A stretch of 64,000 nucleotides of DNA from Hyphomicrobiales bacterium (GTDB lineage Bacteria; Pseudomonadota; Alphaproteobacteria; Rhizobiales; Xanthobacteraceae): the NCBI GenBank assembly GCA_016185205.1, contig JACPOA010000085.1, forward strand, positions 1 to 64,000. The letters run 5' to 3'. The position numbers and the translations under genes were made by a program. This document shows, piece after piece, positions 17,872 through 26,488 of the stretch (positions within the stretch are counted from its first letter, which is position 1; every line of letters starts with the position of its first letter). The notes beneath the pieces are model-generated. The model had not been told where the DNA came from. It was given only the letters and a program-made list of their open reading frames with translations, and searched no databases.

Positions 17872-18684
17872 TCACGACGTTACGCGCCGGTACCATGCAT
17901 CGATCCCAGAACAGCTTGGATACCGCCGTTCGTACCCGTGCTCCCGCATCAGCCGATCCAAACCTTGTTCCCGTTGAGTCATGTTGTGCTCTACCGACCA
18001 CAGCATCACATTCCACCGGGAGAAGTCGAAGCATTCCAGAATTTCAAGTTCAGATCCCTCGGTATCGACCGAGATATAGTCGATGTCGTGAGGGGCATCG
18101 TGTTGTTCAAGCAAACCGTTCAAGGTCACGGTTTCGACCTCGATGATGCTGTGCTCGCTTCTGGCTGCCTTGTGCCCATCGCCCGACTCAAAACCTAGAA
18201 TGGTTCCTAGCACCGGATATTTGGCTGCCACGAATTTGACGCGCTCGCCGCTGCCGCTAAACACGCAGCGTAAGTCGATCTTTGCGGTCCTATTGCGCAT
18301 CAACTCGGTGTGCCAGACCGGATTGGGTTCGGCCAATATACCGCGCCAGTTGAAGTCACGCTCAAGCAGATAGGTATTGCTGCAGTCTATTCCGTCCGTG
18401 GCTCCGAACTCCACAAAATAGCCATCTCGCTTGCGCCGCGTTTCATGCAGGACCCAGAGGTCCTGCCATATCTGGGCATAGGCATTGGTGGCGTTCACGA
18501 GATCGCGCACGAAGACCGCTTCCTCGTCGGTCGCGTTTCGAATCAAGCCGGCGGCTCGGAGAAAATTCGGATCAAGATTTGGATCGAGCGTCCCGAGATG
18601 CCGTCGAAAGGTGCCGCTCTTAATAAGGATGCGCGCGGCGTGTCGAAGGATGTGGTTACGCAGTGACGGAATCAAGGATTGCAT
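17872..18684 (-). CDS. FkbM-family methyltransferase (minus strand)
   Basis: About 270 aa from Met at 18684 (longer in-frame starts at 18696 and 18717). Visible motifs: GYFVEFGATDGIDCSNTYLL as motif I, ILAEPNPVWHTELMRN, and the FkbM signature ISVDTEGSELEILECFDF. It is opposite in direction to the surrounding + strand genes and borders the graveyard region. Family members modify glycans or antibiotics by O-methylation. The isolated orientation suggests independent acquisition. Confidence 0.82.
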   Translation of the reverse strand: MQSLIPSLRNHILRHAARILIKSGTFRRHLGTLDPNLDPNFLRAAGLIRNATDEEAVFVRDLVNATNAYAQIWQDLWVLHETRRKRDGYFVEFGATDGIDCSNTYLLERDFNWRGILAEPNPVWHTELMRNRTAKIDLRCVFSGSGERVKFVAAKYPVLGTILGFESGDGHKAARSEHSIIEVETVTLNGLLEQHDAPHDIDYISVDTEGSELEILECFDFSRWNVMLWSVEHNMTQREQGLDRLMREHGYERRYPSCSGIDAWYRRVTS

Positions 18685-18979
18685 TATGAACTCCATGCGG
18701 CATCTCACTCCTAGCACAGCATCGAAGGGCGAGCATCAGGCCCTTGCGCCTAAACAGTCGAGCACGGTGTCGATGACCACAGTAAACCGTGAGATCTCCG
18801 CGCGGACCGCGCGCTGGCGATATTTTCGCTGAAATATGAATGGAAAGCAGATAGGTTACGCTCATGCGCGCAAGCGCAAACTAGAATCTGTGCTATCGGC
18901 CAATTCGGCGCGCATTGTCGAAACAGAATGTGAATCTCGAATCGAAACTAACGGATGAAGAAGACGAGTCATTGTAGCT

Positions 18980-19828
18980 TTGGGAAATATCTCAAGAATG
19001 TTTGCTCGATTAAAATCTGCTATCAGAGATTGTCGGGTAATATCGGGTATCCGCAAAAGGTACTCGCGTGTCATTAGGGAACGGCTGTTAAGATTAGCAT
19101 TGCGTCAGAAATTCATTGCGACTGAGAGCTTGCCTTCAATTTGTCTGTCCGGAGACTTTTCCGCCTCCCCGATAGGTAGGTTGGCAAAAACGCCTTCGAA
19201 AAAGCGCTGACACAAGACAGCTGCCTCCCCCAAGTAATACGTGATATTGAGGGGATGTCGGGTCAAAAATATGGATCCTTCATCAATAACTTTGTCCGCT
19301 CCTTCGTTGACGCGCGTTACCTTGAAATTGGGTCCTGGGCCGGCTCCACAGTTACCGCCGCCCTCTATGGGAACGAGGCCAAAGCTCTCTGTATCGACAA
19401 CTGGTCGCAGTTCGGGGGGGCCAAAATCACAATTCTTTTCCAATATTGAGCTGATCCAATCCAGCGACATAGATTTCAGATTTATCGAGCAAGATTTTCG
19501 CACCGTAGATTACCGGTCCTTAGGTACTTTTAATATTTATTTGTTCGATGGACCGCACGAAGAAGCCGATCAGTGCGACGGCATCATGCTTCCACAGCAA
19601 GCGCTTGCTGCCACTCATATGTTGATAGTTGACAATTAGAATTGGTTTCAGGTTCGCGTTGGAACCCTTCAAGCATTGAAAGACGCAAATTGCAAAATCG
19701 AATGTTCTATTGAAGTTCGAACGACTTTGGACAATGGGCATCCACAGGTCGTTCGCCAGCATAGCGACTGGCATAATGGCTATTTCATCGGGATAATTTG
19801 CCGTGGAAATGCATCGAATCCGCGATGA
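18980..19828 (+). pseudogene. class I SAM-dependent methyltransferase broken by two frameshifts and a nonsense codon
   Basis: Three reading frames join into one methyltransferase. Frame A (TTG 18980 or ATG 18998) gives ...SLPSICLSGDFSASPIGRLAK, stopping at 19210. Frame B resumes near the A-run at about 19185 as NAFEKALTQDSCLPQVIRDI, then ARYLEIGSWAGSTVTAALYG and LCIDNWSQFGG. The run of seven G at 19414-19420 shifts the frame again to FSNIELIQSSDIDFRFIEQD and NIYLFDGPHEEADQ. TAG at 19637-19639 then interrupts LIVDN*NWFQVRVGTLQALK, where TGG would be expected, and the frame runs on to TGA at 19828. Three independent lesions indicate a true pseudogene. Confidence 0.8.
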
Positions 19829-20186
19829 CAGCCAAGCACCTTAACCGCCTGAGTGATCTGGCTCAGCTTCCGGCTAGCGTACCGAACTCGCTAGGGATGC
19901 ATAACAATCCAACACCAATTGTCGCAGAGTCACTAACAAGAAAATATGTCTTCACGATTGCGACAGGATCGAAAGTGTACCTACGGTACGCCTTTAATCT
20001 GGCCAGGTCCTTTGCGCTGCGCCGTATCGGATCAAGAACCCCATCAAATCGGTCCTGCGACCGATGTACAAAAGACTGTTTGGACACCGTTCCGCTCAGC
20101 CGAGCGATCGGCCTCGTGGCGAGAAAATTCATTGGACGCGTCTCATTGTGGCATCACACCGTTTGCGTGTTCACTGTCACGATTGA
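19825..20186 (+). pseudogene. degraded glycosyltransferase-like gene with apparent internal deletion
   Basis: From ATG 19825 the frame reads ...LTRKYVFTIATGSKVYLRYA then FNLARSFALR, resembling the N-terminus of small glycosyltransferase-like proteins (kYvFTIATG..Y...A.nLaRSf). The frame then loses similarity. A second frame reads NPIKSVLRPMYKRLFG from 20037 and ends at TGA 20184-20186, as if a C-terminal part had been joined after loss of the middle. No complete domain survives. The family call is tentative. Confidence 0.4.
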
Positions 20187-20222
20187 GCCATGCGTCTGTA
20201 CGACCGCAGTTGGTGAGCGATT

Positions 20223-21197
20223 TTGATCACGAACCCTCTCGTATCCGTCATCATTCCCTGCCGTAACGCCGTTGCCTGGCTCGGCGAAGCCATTGAGTCC
20301 TGCCTCGGCCAGACGTGGCGCAATGTCCAGATCGTCGTCATCGACAACGGTTCGGTCGATGGCAGCTTGCAGTTCGCAAAGCGCTACGCGTCGCGCGGGG
20401 TTGTTGTTCTCGAGTGCGCGCGGGAGGGCGCGAGCGCGGCGCGCAATGCGGGACTGGCGCAAGCACGCGGGGACCTCATCCAATTCCTGGACGCGGACGA
20501 TGTGCTCGATCATGATAAGATCCGCGTGCAGGTCGAGCAATTGGCGCACGCGCCCGATGCGTCACTTGCATCCGGTGCGTGGGCCCGTTTCCGGCACAAC
20601 TCAAGCGAAGCCGCCTTCGTGCCCGAGCCGGTCTGGCGAAATTTCGAGCCGCACGAGTTCTTGATCTCTTCGTGGCTCGGTGGCGGAATGATGCCTAGCT
20701 TCGCTTGGCTCACGCCCCGCGCACTGATCGAGCGGGCCGGGCATTGGAATGAACGCTTGAGTCTCAACGATGACGGCGAATTCTTTAGCCGCGTCGTTCT
20801 TGCTGCGTCGAGCGTTATCTTTTGTGGCGATGCTCAGGGCTATTACCGTACGACAGACCACCCCAGCATCAGTAAGCGATGCGATCACGACGCGCTCGCG
20901 TCCGGCTTTATTGCTATTGATTTATCCTGCCGCCACCTGTTGCAGCATTGCACCTCGCCCGCGGCCGCAAAAGCCTGCGCTACCCAATACCAGCGGTTCG
21001 CTTACGATGCGTATCCGTATGCGCCGGATCTGGTCGCGGAAGCTGAACGGCGCTCCATTGAGTTGGGCGGAAGCGAGCTTCGGCCTGGTGGTGGCCGCGC
21101 GTTTCAGACTCTCAACCACATATTCGGCTGGAAGTTCGGCAAGCGTTGCCAGTCCGCTTTGCGAAAGCTCCACGAACGGGCGGCAGCGCCGCGATGA
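20223..21197 (+). CDS. glycosyltransferase family 2
   Basis: 324 aa from TTG 20223. The GT-A core is complete: VSVIIPCRNAVAWLGEAIES, VVIDNGSVDGSLQFAKRY, GASAARNAGLAQARGDLIQF and LDADDVLDHDK (DxD metal site). A C-terminal helical region follows. GC is higher than in the preceding remnants. The stop overlaps the next gene by ATGA, starting a tightly coupled set that runs to 26430. It is predicted to use a nucleotide-sugar donor in repeat-unit assembly. Confidence 0.88.
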   Translation: MITNPLVSVIIPCRNAVAWLGEAIESCLGQTWRNVQIVVIDNGSVDGSLQFAKRYASRGVVVLECAREGASAARNAGLAQARGDLIQFLDADDVLDHDKIRVQVEQLAHAPDASLASGAWARFRHNSSEAAFVPEPVWRNFEPHEFLISSWLGGGMMPSFAWLTPRALIERAGHWNERLSLNDDGEFFSRVVLAASSVIFCGDAQGYYRTTDHPSISKRCDHDALASGFIAIDLSCRHLLQHCTSPAAAKACATQYQRFAYDAYPYAPDLVAEAERRSIELGGSELRPGGGRAFQTLNHIFGWKFGKRCQSALRKLHERAAAPR

Positions 21198-22477
21198 CGT
21201 GCACGCGCAAGTCGAGAATCGTCCTGCTCAGCGGCAACAGCCTGTGCCACAATCCGCGCGTCATGAAGGAAGCGACAGCGCTTGCGCGCGCCGGCTACGA
21301 CGTGCAGGTGCTAGGGATATGGTTGGACTCGATCTTGAAGGCGCGCGACCTGCGTCTGCTCCAAAGCGCTCCCTTTCGGTTCGTGCCGGTGCTCGACTGC
21401 ACGCTTCGTGGCTTCGGTGCTGAGGTCGCGCACGTGTTGCGCCGGGTGCGCCGTAAGTCCTCCAACGTCTTGCACGCTCTGACCGGCCAAGAAAGCTCCA
21501 TTCAGCTCGGTTTTGGCATCGAACGGTTGATATCGTGCGCGCAAGACATTCCGGCTGATCTCTATATCGCCCATTCGGAGTCATGCCTGTACGTTGCCTG
21601 GAAACTGTCACGCTGCGGCAAGCGGGCCGGCGTGGATATGGAGGACTGGTTCTCACAAGATCTGCTACCGGAGGCGCGCCGGCGGCGGCCGATTCGTCTG
21701 TTGGAGACCCTGGAACGGGAATTGCTCGTGCACGGTGCGTATGCGTCCTGTCCTTCGCGCGCCATGAGCGCGGCGCTCGCCGAGGCATACGACTGTACGC
21801 CCCCACACGTCGTCTATAATGCCTTCCCGTGGGTGGATCGGCAGGGGATCGACGGCCTGCGGAACGATCGCCGCGATACGAGCATTCCTTCGATCTGCTG
21901 GTACTCGCAGACGCTCGGCCCTGGCCGGGGTCTTGAGGATCTCGTAGCCTCCATTCCGCTTCTAAATCATGACATGGAAATTCACCTTCGCGGCAATCCC
22001 GCGCCGGGGTTCGAGGACTGGATCAGAACACGAGTCTCCGATCATTGGCGCAACATGATATTTTTTCACCCGCTGGTGACGAACGATCGTTTGCTGTCAC
22101 GGATTGCGGAGCACGACATTGGTTTCGCCGGCGAGTTGAAATATTGCCGCAGCCGGGATCTGACGGTCACCAACAAAATCCTGCATTATCTGCTGGGTGG
22201 TCTCGCTGTGGTCGCAAGCGATACGATCGGCCAGCGCGAGGTTGCGAGCCAGGCGCCGGAGGCCGTACGGCTTTATTCGTCGGGAAATCCACAGGCGCTT
22301 GCCAATATTCTCAATGAACTTTTTGCGTCACCTGAATTGTTGCGACGCACCAAAGGCGCAGCGCTGACGGCCGCCCAACGAACCTTTTGCTGGGAGTATC
22401 AGGAAGGAGCGCTTCTCGATGCGGTTTCTCGGGGGCTGCAAAAGATCGGCCCCGCTACACGGCGTAACGCTGAATGA
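21194..22477 (+). CDS. glycosyltransferase (GT4-like, GT-B fold)
   Basis: 427 aa from ATG 21194 (ATGA overlap; an upstream in-frame ATG at 21146 lies inside the previous gene). The N-terminus SRIVLLSGNSLCHNPRVMKEATALARAGYDV is typical of GT4-like N-domains. The C-domain has SICWYSQTLGPGRGLEDLVASI and TNKILHYLLGGLAVVASDTIGQREV. The classical EX7E region is weak, so it is placed as GT4-like only. It is coupled to the following gene by another ATGA. Confidence 0.72.
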   Translation: MTCTRKSRIVLLSGNSLCHNPRVMKEATALARAGYDVQVLGIWLDSILKARDLRLLQSAPFRFVPVLDCTLRGFGAEVAHVLRRVRRKSSNVLHALTGQESSIQLGFGIERLISCAQDIPADLYIAHSESCLYVAWKLSRCGKRAGVDMEDWFSQDLLPEARRRRPIRLLETLERELLVHGAYASCPSRAMSAALAEAYDCTPPHVVYNAFPWVDRQGIDGLRNDRRDTSIPSICWYSQTLGPGRGLEDLVASIPLLNHDMEIHLRGNPAPGFEDWIRTRVSDHWRNMIFFHPLVTNDRLLSRIAEHDIGFAGELKYCRSRDLTVTNKILHYLLGGLAVVASDTIGQREVASQAPEAVRLYSSGNPQALANILNELFASPELLRRTKGAALTAAQRTFCWEYQEGALLDAVSRGLQKIGPATRRNAE

Positions 22478-23763
22478 AGCGCCGCGTTCTTATCGTGACG
22501 AGTACTTACATGCCGGCGATGGCCGCCGACATGCACCGCGCACGTATTCTGACGTGGGAACTGCCGAAATTGGGTTGGGATGTCGAAATACTGAGCCCGG
22601 ACACGACGTTTCAGCCGATCTCATGGATAGATTCAGACAGCACTCCGTTATTTGCGTCAGGTGTTACCAACCATTCGGTTTCCGAGTTCTGTTCAGCATG
22701 TTTTCGTCTGTTAGGAATCGGCAACATCGGATGGAGAGCAATCCTTCCATTGTATCGCGCCGGACTAAAGTTATTGAAACAGCGCCGCTTCGATGTGATT
22801 TATATCTCTACCGCCCATTTTCCTTTGTTCCTACTCGGAATTCTCTGGCGTCGGCACAATGTACCGTTCGTACTCGACTTTCATGATCCCTTGTTCAATG
22901 GCGAGGCGATAGTCTTAGTGCCAGGACACATTAAACGTGCGATCGCTCACTGGTTATCGCAGTACATTGAATCGCGATGCGTACGGGCGGCGGCTGGTGT
23001 GATTGCTGTGTCACCTGAGTACATCGCCACATTATACCGCCGCTACGCCGCAGATGAGCCGGCATGGCTTGGCGTCGGCCGAACTGCGGTGATCCCATTT
23101 CCCGCCGCGCCAAGGGATTTGGAGGTGGCTCGTAGCAGTGTTCGGGAAATAGGCGATACGCGCACGAGGCGTGTTGTCTACGTCGGTACCGGAGGCTCGA
23201 TTATGCGCCGATCCTTTGAGGTGTTTTGTTCAACTCTATCTCTCTTGCAAGAGCAGGAACCGGAGCTATTGGCTTCGTTGCGGTTTGAGTTCTACGGTAC
23301 TTCGCCCTCCAACCGCGAGGGCGAGACTACGACATTTACTGCTATTGCCCGCGCGTATGCGGTATCCGATTTGGTCTTCGAGTATCCGCAACGCGTGTCG
23401 TATCGCCGTTCGTTAGAGCTGTTGCTCGGCAGTGATGGCGCGCTAGTCCTTGGCGTCGACGACAGCGGATATATGCCCTCGAAGCTGTTCAACTACGTGC
23501 TGTCGGGAAAGCCCCTACTAGCTGCACTGCGTGCCGGGAGCGCGGCTTTTACGCTTTTTCAAGGCGCTGCGAACCTTGGGCATGTTATCGAATTCGGCGA
23601 AGCAGAGGAGGCGGGTTGCAGCGAAAGAACGCAGACATTAAGAACGTTTGTGCGTGAGGTTGCTGCGCGCAAGAGCTTCGATCGGCGTTCAATATTAGAG
23701 CCATACCTTGCAGCCAATTCCGCTTGCCGACACATCGAGGTGTTCGATGCTTGCCTCAAATGA
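22474..23763 (+). CDS. glycosyltransferase (GT4-like)
   Basis: 429 aa, ATG 22474 in an ATGA overlap. RRVLIVTSTYMPAMAADMHRARILTWELPKLGWDVEIL is the N-terminal beta-alpha unit, VPFVLDFHDPL a typical linker-region motif, RRVVYVGTGGSIMRRSFEVF opens the C-domain, and DGALVLGVDDSGYMPSKLFNYVLSGKPLLAALR is the donor-binding region. Sugar specificity is unknown. Its stop (23761-23763) overlaps the next gene, whose start lies at 23747. Confidence 0.75.
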   Translation: MKRRVLIVTSTYMPAMAADMHRARILTWELPKLGWDVEILSPDTTFQPISWIDSDSTPLFASGVTNHSVSEFCSACFRLLGIGNIGWRAILPLYRAGLKLLKQRRFDVIYISTAHFPLFLLGILWRRHNVPFVLDFHDPLFNGEAIVLVPGHIKRAIAHWLSQYIESRCVRAAAGVIAVSPEYIATLYRRYAADEPAWLGVGRTAVIPFPAAPRDLEVARSSVREIGDTRTRRVVYVGTGGSIMRRSFEVFCSTLSLLQEQEPELLASLRFEFYGTSPSNREGETTTFTAIARAYAVSDLVFEYPQRVSYRRSLELLLGSDGALVLGVDDSGYMPSKLFNYVLSGKPLLAALRAGSAAFTLFQGAANLGHVIEFGEAEEAGCSERTQTLRTFVREVAARKSFDRRSILEPYLAANSACRHIEVFDACLK

Positions 23764-24976
23764 GGGGAGCGGCACTTTCACGAGTGGCGGGCTGCGCTTA
23801 GCGCGCCGGAGGCCGCGACTCGCGATTATCGTATCTCACCCGATCCAATATTTTGTCCCTCTCTATCAGCGGCTTGCAGCGCGGGATGATATCGCAATCA
23901 AGGTTTTCTTCACTTGGCATGCGGGAGAGGCTCCAGTGGAGGATCTGGGGTTCAAGCGCTCTATTGCCTGGGATATCCCGCTCACTCATGGATATGAACA
24001 TGAGCGGGTGCCAAATGCCGCGTGGAATCCGGGCACGCACCATTTCTTAGGGATCATAAATCCATCATTGGTCCGTCAGGTCCGGCAGTGGAAGCCTGAT
24101 GTCGTTCACCTAACCGGCTGGGCCTGGTATTCGCACTTGAGTGCGCTGCGCAAATTTCATCAGCTTGGAATTCCCGTACTCTTCCGCGGTGATTCGCATC
24201 TGCTCGATGGCGCAAGCGGACCAAGATGGTGGCTGAAGCGTACTGTGCTGCGTCGTGTCTACTCTCGACCAACTCGATTTTTAGTCGTGGGACAGGCGAA
24301 TAGAAAATACTATGAAGCCTTTGGAGTCGAGGCCGCTCGACTGTGCGAGTGTCCGCATTCCATTGACGTTGCAAGATTTATGGGCACGGGAAATTTATAC
24401 GAAGAACAGGCGGCGGAGTGGCGCCGGCAGCTGGGTTTGGGTGCGCATCGACGAATTGCCGTTTTCGCTGGAAAATTCGAGGCCAATAAGCGGCCGCTGG
24501 AGCTGATGCGCGCGGTGCAGATACGACAGAGTGACGATCTCGTACTCATTCTTGTGGGTGGCGGCGAACTCGAACCGGAAATCCACACGATGGCGGCGGC
24601 ATATCCGGAGCGATTCGTCGTCCTGCCGTTCCAAAACCAGAGTCGCATGCCTATTGTCTATCGGCTTGGAAATTTTTTCATTTTGCCTTCGGCGTATGGC
24701 GAAAGCTGGGGTCTTGCCGTGAACGAAGCGCTGGCATGTGGGCGCCCGGTTCTGGTAAGTGATCGGGTAGGATGTGCGGCCGACCTCATAGATGATTCCT
24801 GCGGCCGAGTTTTCTCCTGGAGCGACACCGGCGCCCTTGAGCGGATGCTTGACGAGATGAGCCAGCTAAATCTTGCTAAAATGAGTGATGAGGCTTCGGA
24901 ACATGCGTGGCATTTTGACATTGGGGTGACAGAGGCTACGCTGGTCCAATGCATATTACAGGTCTGCGATCGATGA
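23747..24976 (+). CDS. glycosyltransferase family 4
   Basis: 409 aa from ATG 23747, 17 bases inside the previous gene. Key segments: RLAIIVSHPIQYFVPLYQRLAARDDIAIKVFF at the N-terminus, RRIAVFAGKFEANKRPLELM and FILPSAYGESWGLAVNEALACGRPVLVSDRVGCAADLI in the C-domain (the E-x7-E type region of retaining GT4 enzymes). It overlaps the polymerase-like gene by ATGA at 24973-24976. Confidence 0.85.
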   Translation: MLASNEGSGTFTSGGLRLARRRPRLAIIVSHPIQYFVPLYQRLAARDDIAIKVFFTWHAGEAPVEDLGFKRSIAWDIPLTHGYEHERVPNAAWNPGTHHFLGIINPSLVRQVRQWKPDVVHLTGWAWYSHLSALRKFHQLGIPVLFRGDSHLLDGASGPRWWLKRTVLRRVYSRPTRFLVVGQANRKYYEAFGVEAARLCECPHSIDVARFMGTGNLYEEQAAEWRRQLGLGAHRRIAVFAGKFEANKRPLELMRAVQIRQSDDLVLILVGGGELEPEIHTMAAAYPERFVVLPFQNQSRMPIVYRLGNFFILPSAYGESWGLAVNEALACGRPVLVSDRVGCAADLIDDSCGRVFSWSDTGALERMLDEMSQLNLAKMSDEASEHAWHFDIGVTEATLVQCILQVCDR

Positions 24977-26430
24977 GGTCTCCCGCCTTAGTATCCCAGC
25001 CGACCGAGCGGGGATACATTGGACCGGCTATCTTATCGGTCCTCGTGCTCTTCATTTTCGGAATTTTTAGCAGCAACCCTCTTGCCTACATGTTTGTCCT
25101 GTTTGCCACCGTCTTACCAATCGGTATTTGGCTTAACTTCGGAGCGACGGGAATTCCAATTTTTCCCGCCGTAAGTGCTCTCTATTTTGTGTATTATGGC
25201 CTGCCTATTCTCCGGGGCGCGGTAGATAACTATGACGGCGCGGAAATTCAGCGCGGAGCTGTAACGGTCGCTGGCTTTCTGATGTCCGCTACGCTTGCTT
25301 GGTTTTTAATCGGGGGACGGAGAGTCATTCGAAGGCGTGGAGGGCACGATGCGGCCTCTGACCCACAGGTAAAAATGATAGTGATCCTTGGTCTGTCCGC
25401 CGGCATATTTTATTATATCGCGCAAGAATCCGGCTGGTTGTGGTGGCTAGGTTTTTATATAGGTGTTCTCCGCTCCGTCGCCTTAACCTTCGCCTCCGTG
25501 GCTTGCTATCTCCTCGGCTATGCTCGCGCTCGCGGCACACTTAAAGGCGCATTGTTTATCGTAGCCGTATCGGGAGTTATCATTCTTGTTGTGCTTGCCT
25601 GGGCGTCCTTGTTCCTCGTCGGTGGAGTGCTTCACATCGCAGCTGCTCTATTAGGATATATCCTTACTAAGAAGAAAATTCCTTGGATTACCATTGTTAC
25701 GATATTCGCCCTGGCTACGGTCCTTCATGCCGGCAAGGACACGATGCGGAAAAATAATTGGTTTGCTCATTCACAGGTGAGCATAGAAAGCTCGATCACT
25801 AATTTGCCTTCGATGATTGTGGAGTGGATCGGAACGGGCATAGAAGAACTAGTCTCTGGAAATAAACGAGAAGGCGGGTTAATTGAACGCACTTCGCTCC
25901 TGCATATGCTATTGTATGTGCAACACGCGACGCCGGAATCGATCCCTTACCTCGGTGGTAAAACCTACGTTCTAATGCTGTCGACATTAACGCCGCGCTT
26001 CGTCGATTCGGAGAAGATTTCCAGTCAATCAGGCTTGAATTATTTGAGCATTCGATATGGACTACAGACGCAGGAATCGGCTCGAAACACGACAATCGCA
26101 TGGGGCATTCCAGCCGAAGCTTTTGCAAATTTCGGCTATTCCGGAATAATTGGGGCTGGTCTTGTTTTCGGCGCTTTATGCGCATTATTCACGCGCATTA
26201 GCGTCGGTGTATCGCCGATTTCATTCCCGATGTTGATAGCTATTTCGACAACAGTAAATTTATTGAACATAGAAGCGAATTTTGGATACTTACTTCTGAA
26301 CATCGGACAATCGGTCGTCTCCGTCTTTTTGTTTTTCTTGCTTCTGAAACTGTTTCGAAGAACAACACCTTCGTTACAGGGCGCACCACTTTATAGCGGA
26401 ACCCGAGCCAGGCACACGAGATATAGGTAA
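24973..26430 (+). CDS. polytopic membrane protein, O-antigen polymerase (Wzy)-like
   Basis: About 485 aa from ATG 24973 (an upstream ATG at 24949 is inside the previous gene). There are roughly ten hydrophobic segments, several in close pairs, and a large polar loop around residues 270-370 (NWFAHSQVSIESSITNLPSM onward), a layout common to Wzy polymerases and O-antigen ligases. Such proteins have little sequence conservation, so the call rests on topology and context within the glycosyltransferase run. Alternative: an uncharacterised capsule membrane protein. Confidence 0.6.
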   Translation: MRSPALVSQPTERGYIGPAILSVLVLFIFGIFSSNPLAYMFVLFATVLPIGIWLNFGATGIPIFPAVSALYFVYYGLPILRGAVDNYDGAEIQRGAVTVAGFLMSATLAWFLIGGRRVIRRRGGHDAASDPQVKMIVILGLSAGIFYYIAQESGWLWWLGFYIGVLRSVALTFASVACYLLGYARARGTLKGALFIVAVSGVIILVVLAWASLFLVGGVLHIAAALLGYILTKKKIPWITIVTIFALATVLHAGKDTMRKNNWFAHSQVSIESSITNLPSMIVEWIGTGIEELVSGNKREGGLIERTSLLHMLLYVQHATPESIPYLGGKTYVLMLSTLTPRFVDSEKISSQSGLNYLSIRYGLQTQESARNTTIAWGIPAEAFANFGYSGIIGAGLVFGALCALFTRISVGVSPISFPMLIAISTTVNLLNIEANFGYLLLNIGQSVVSVFLFFLLLKLFRRTTPSLQGAPLYSGTRARHTRYR

Positions 26431-26488
26431 TCGTGCCTGGATTCCGGCTCGCGTCCGGTTTTTTGTAAGGCGGGCCACCCGAATTGTT

